This document shows, piece after piece, positions 61,459 to 64,000 of a stretch of 64,000 nt of DNA. The stretch lies in the NCBI RefSeq assembly GCF_000971985.1, contig NZ_LAQQ01000001.1, positions 558,001 to 622,000 on the forward strand, in the 5' to 3' direction. Below the pieces are notes generated by a model. It saw only the letters and a program-made list of their open reading frames with translations. It was not told the origin of the DNA and searched no databases. The number at the start of each line of letters is the position of its first letter. The first letter of the stretch is position 1. The stretch is from Paenibacillus dauci. Its GTDB lineage: Bacteria > Bacillota > Bacilli > Paenibacillales > Paenibacillaceae. The position numbers were made by a program, and so were the translations under genes.

Positions 61459-62631
61459 CTAATGCATATTCTGGATTCGTACATCCTGCCAATTGGTTGA
61501 GTTTTCGGCAATTTCAGCATGCTGTCCACTGAATACTATACTTGCTTCTTTGTCATTCATAAGCGTATAACGGAACCACGCCGTCATATATCCGTCCGCA
61601 TAAGTCAGCATTTCACCATGGTCGGCCTTCTTTCTTCGTGCCATAACAGCAGGTACCTTCTTATTCAATCTATCAAAATTTTTATTCAAGGAAGCAAGGG
61701 GCGTAATCGTCTTGCCATCTATATCACCCGTCCCAGCAACCATAAAATAAGGTATATTGACTTTTGTCACATCGTATTTCCATTTGAGCGCATTAGCAAG
61801 CTCTAGGGATGTGGCACTAGCCGTATAGATCGATGTATACCTGTTACTATTAGGGAAAGCAGTTGTAGCATTTATTGCACCGACGCCGCCTTGTGAGTGT
61901 CCAGATATTCCAATATTTTTCACATCCAGTTTGTGATAAAAAAGACTCTTGCTATCTTCATTTAACCGGAGAATAAAAGTTAGGGATTTGGAAGAAGACA
62001 GCCCTGTCCATGAAGCATCGTCATCATTACCGACTACTACAAATCCCCAGGAAGCCAAATGTTCAAATATTGGACTAAATTTGGAAAAGGGAACACCAGT
62101 ACCATTGGCTATAATTACAATTGGCAATTTCACACTGTTGCTCTGTTTCAGTACAGATGGATACCAAACTTTATACTGAGCATATAACTTTTCCTGACTA
62201 TCAAACTCAACAAAATGAACCTTATATTCTCCGAGTTGTGTATATTTCTTTTCCAGCTTCGCTGCAGCATTAACTTCGTTGTAATAGTTCTCTTTGACCA
62301 TAGGCATATCGGTGATATATCTTACTACCAAAAAGACGATCAGAAGCCAAAGGATGGTTGCTACGATAATGGATAAAATTTTTAAATTTTTACCATTATC
62401 TGTATGTCGATTTCCAATAAGTAGCTTTTGCTTATCCAGCCTGCATCCTAGGATGATTTGCATCAAGTCCATTAGTATACCCCATCCCAAAAAGCCTAGT
62501 GTAACAAGATACAGCACACCAGTAATTATTTTCCCTTCATAAAATCGATGTATACCAAACACACCAAAAAATAAACAAAGTAAAAAATCCAGTTTTTTGG
62601 ATTTTGTAGATATATATACTTTTTCGTCCAT
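61459..62631 (-). CDS. TM2-domain/alpha-beta hydrolase fusion protein
   Basis: The 390-residue form starts at the ATG at 62631. Residues about 10-65 are a TM2 domain (LDFLLCLFFGVFGIHRFYEGK, then GVLYLVTLGFLGWGILMDL); a further membrane helix is near 90. The rest is an alpha/beta hydrolase with nucleophile Ser246 in GISGHSQGGVG and a late His in KKADHGEML. The ribosome site for 62631 is distant (AAAGGTGG); a longer frame to 62739 is possible. The catalytic domain probably faces outward; substrate unknown. Confidence 0.78.
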   Translation of the reverse strand: MDEKVYISTKSKKLDFLLCLFFGVFGIHRFYEGKIITGVLYLVTLGFLGWGILMDLMQIILGCRLDKQKLLIGNRHTDNGKNLKILSIIVATILWLLIVFLVVRYITDMPMVKENYYNEVNAAAKLEKKYTQLGEYKVHFVEFDSQEKLYAQYKVWYPSVLKQSNSVKLPIVIIANGTGVPFSKFSPIFEHLASWGFVVVGNDDDASWTGLSSSKSLTFILRLNEDSKSLFYHKLDVKNIGISGHSQGGVGAINATTAFPNSNRYTSIYTASATSLELANALKWKYDVTKVNIPYFMVAGTGDIDGKTITPLASLNKNFDRLNKKVPAVMARRKKADHGEMLTYADGYMTAWFRYTLMNDKEASIVFSGQHAEIAENSTNWQDVRIQNMH

Positions 62632-62812
62632 CGCGGTGAAGTAACCACCTTTCCATATTAAACTGATTATAAAGCGAACACTCCTTAAAAATTGCTCTAC
62701 ACTCACATATCCTTGCTTTTGTAAAATGATCCCGAACATTCGCTCAAATGCATTTAAAACAATTTATAGAAATCGCAATTTTCAACCTCCGAATCCAATA
62801 TCAAGAACCTTT

Positions 62813-63895
62813 CTACTCAATATGCCGACCTACAAATGCCATAATCTGCTCGAAATACTCTTTTGCATACTGGTTTGAAGTGGACTGAATCAAGAATCCA
62901 TGCCCTAATTCTCCATAGGTCTGATCACGATAATAGTATTCGGTATCCACATCTTTTTCCTGTAAAGTACGGTATAGATGCTGCATGTCCCTGGAGTAGC
63001 TACCGGTATTACCAGCTCCCAGAAATGAAGGAATATAGCTGCCATCCACATAGGAAGCCACATCAAATTGCTTTCCTTGTTCTCCATCAAGGTCATTAGT
63101 GCCAAAATAGTTTTTGATCATCGCTGCCGTTCCCCAGTTCATCCATTTCGTTTTTAAAGGACCATCATCTATAACAAGCGCTTTAATCTGATCTTGTGAA
63201 ATAGCAGGCTCAATACCAAGGGCACTGGCATAATTTTTTTGTGTCACAATCAATCCATACTGAGCGGTCATAACTGCACCCGCAGATCCACCCATTATTA
63301 CTACATTCTTCATATCCAATCCCAGTTCTTTACTATGCTGTTTTACAAAATGAATGGCTTGATTCAATTGAATTAGCGGAACCGGATAATGGTACTCTGG
63401 TGCCAAGGCATAATCAATATTGACCAGATTGTATCCTTTTAGCACAATTTCATCGAATAGACTGTTGCAGACTTTGGTTCCAATGGCCAGGGGATCTCCA
63501 TCGTATTTACTTCCGGCGAAAAAGCCACCACCGTGGATATACAGGACTGTAGGCCTTTTCACGCTGATATTTTTATCAGGATAAGATATATCAAGGTAGC
63601 TGTTCGGGTAGGTACTGTCATACTTCAAATCATTTCGGTACCATATCCCATTTTTTTTCATAATAATATTAGGCTCACGTACAGGCTCAAACGAATTGGG
63701 TACCCTACCGAGAAAATGGCTATAAAATATTTTTTGTATCGCGATGACAGCAAGCGTAGGATGAGTGGCGATATTAATGACCACCGTTATAAGAAGCACG
63801 GCGATAAACAGCAAACCTATTCCAAAGATTTTTAGAAGCTTTCGTTTTTTTCTAAAATGATTTTCTTGAGAGCTTATTAATTTTTCTGTGTTCAT
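62813..63895 (-). CDS. HSL-like alpha/beta hydrolase (esterase), membrane-anchored
   Basis: A 360-residue protein. An N-terminal membrane segment (KIFGIGLLFIAVLLITVVIN) is followed by an esterase domain with the oxyanion motif YIHGGGFFAG, nucleophile Ser204 in MGGSAGAVM and late His in ELGHGFLI, as in the hormone-sensitive-lipase family. It is 180 bases upstream of the TM2 hydrolase gene in the same direction. Substrate unknown. Confidence 0.85.
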   Translation of the reverse strand: MNTEKLISSQENHFRKKRKLLKIFGIGLLFIAVLLITVVINIATHPTLAVIAIQKIFYSHFLGRVPNSFEPVREPNIIMKKNGIWYRNDLKYDSTYPNSYLDISYPDKNISVKRPTVLYIHGGGFFAGSKYDGDPLAIGTKVCNSLFDEIVLKGYNLVNIDYALAPEYHYPVPLIQLNQAIHFVKQHSKELGLDMKNVVIMGGSAGAVMTAQYGLIVTQKNYASALGIEPAISQDQIKALVIDDGPLKTKWMNWGTAAMIKNYFGTNDLDGEQGKQFDVASYVDGSYIPSFLGAGNTGSYSRDMQHLYRTLQEKDVDTEYYYRDQTYGELGHGFLIQSTSNQYAKEYFEQIMAFVGRHIE

Positions 63896-64000
63896 TGTTT
63901 TTATTTCCTTTCATTCACGTTCGTGTAGTGCGCCAGAGAGATTACTATATAAATGAATCAATTAATCCTGGCTGTTAGATTATAGCTTGTCCAAGTAAAC
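63896..64000. other. Right-edge sequence
   Basis: About 100 bases upstream of the HSL-like esterase; the GAAAGGA ribosome site of that gene lies here. No further feature is visible. Confidence 0.5.

Overview
The window looks like chromosome of a low-to-mid GC Gram-positive of the Paenibacillus type. The grounds are strong AGGAGG-type ribosome sites, GTG and TTG starts, SLH and copper-amine-oxidase-like stalk domains, a KGG-repeat stress protein, a Yxd-type ABC module with YxeA, and a secreted GH26 mannanase next to a carbohydrate ABC transporter. This is inferred from gene families only; I saw no rRNA, tRNA, CRISPR array, transposase or phage structural cluster.

Layout. 1-3.6 kb (minus strand): a stress or partner-switching operon encoding a response-regulator PP2C phosphatase, a FapA/DUF342 protein and a STAS anti-anti-sigma factor cut by the left edge. 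3.7-13.5 kb (minus strand): a polymorphic-toxin island. It starts with a DcrB/DUF1795 (Eag-chaperone-like) protein, a VgrG-like spike protein and two unrecognised proteins. A DUF4280 PAAR-like tip, a second VgrG-like protein ending in an AHH nuclease, and its immunity protein follow. Behind the operon terminator lies an A+T-rich tail of spare cassettes: a YwqJ-type deaminase fragment with a SUKH-3 immunity protein, an Imm30-like protein and a frameshifted ORF. No sheath, tube or baseplate ATPase gene is present, so how the spikes are delivered is open.

14-33 kb: an SLH lipoprotein; a YyaL-type gene broken by an 18-bp insert carrying an in-frame TAG; a purine permease with a possible structured leader; an MFS pump with its TetR regulator and a palindromic operator inside the promoter; then small metabolic, sensory and resistance-type genes (methyltransferase, MDR reductase, PAS-chemoreceptor, DinB, APH-like kinase, Gfo/Idh/MocA, LRR-like protein, TmrB-like ATPase, Imm63-like protein, CBS protein).

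33-50 kb: an OmpR-type two-component system, a beta-propeller lipoprotein, an RND efflux pump with adaptor and TetR regulator, and a six-gene minus-strand run YxdL-YxdM-YxeA-DUF418-response regulator-kinase, probably for cationic peptide or cell-envelope stress.

50-64 kb: a KGG stress protein behind a sigmaB/sigmaF-like promoter, a GntR-LacI regulator divergent from a sugar ABC transporter, several small unknowns, the GH26 mannanase (sharing a 13-bp site with the ABC promoter), a TM2-alpha/beta hydrolase fusion and an HSL-like esterase.
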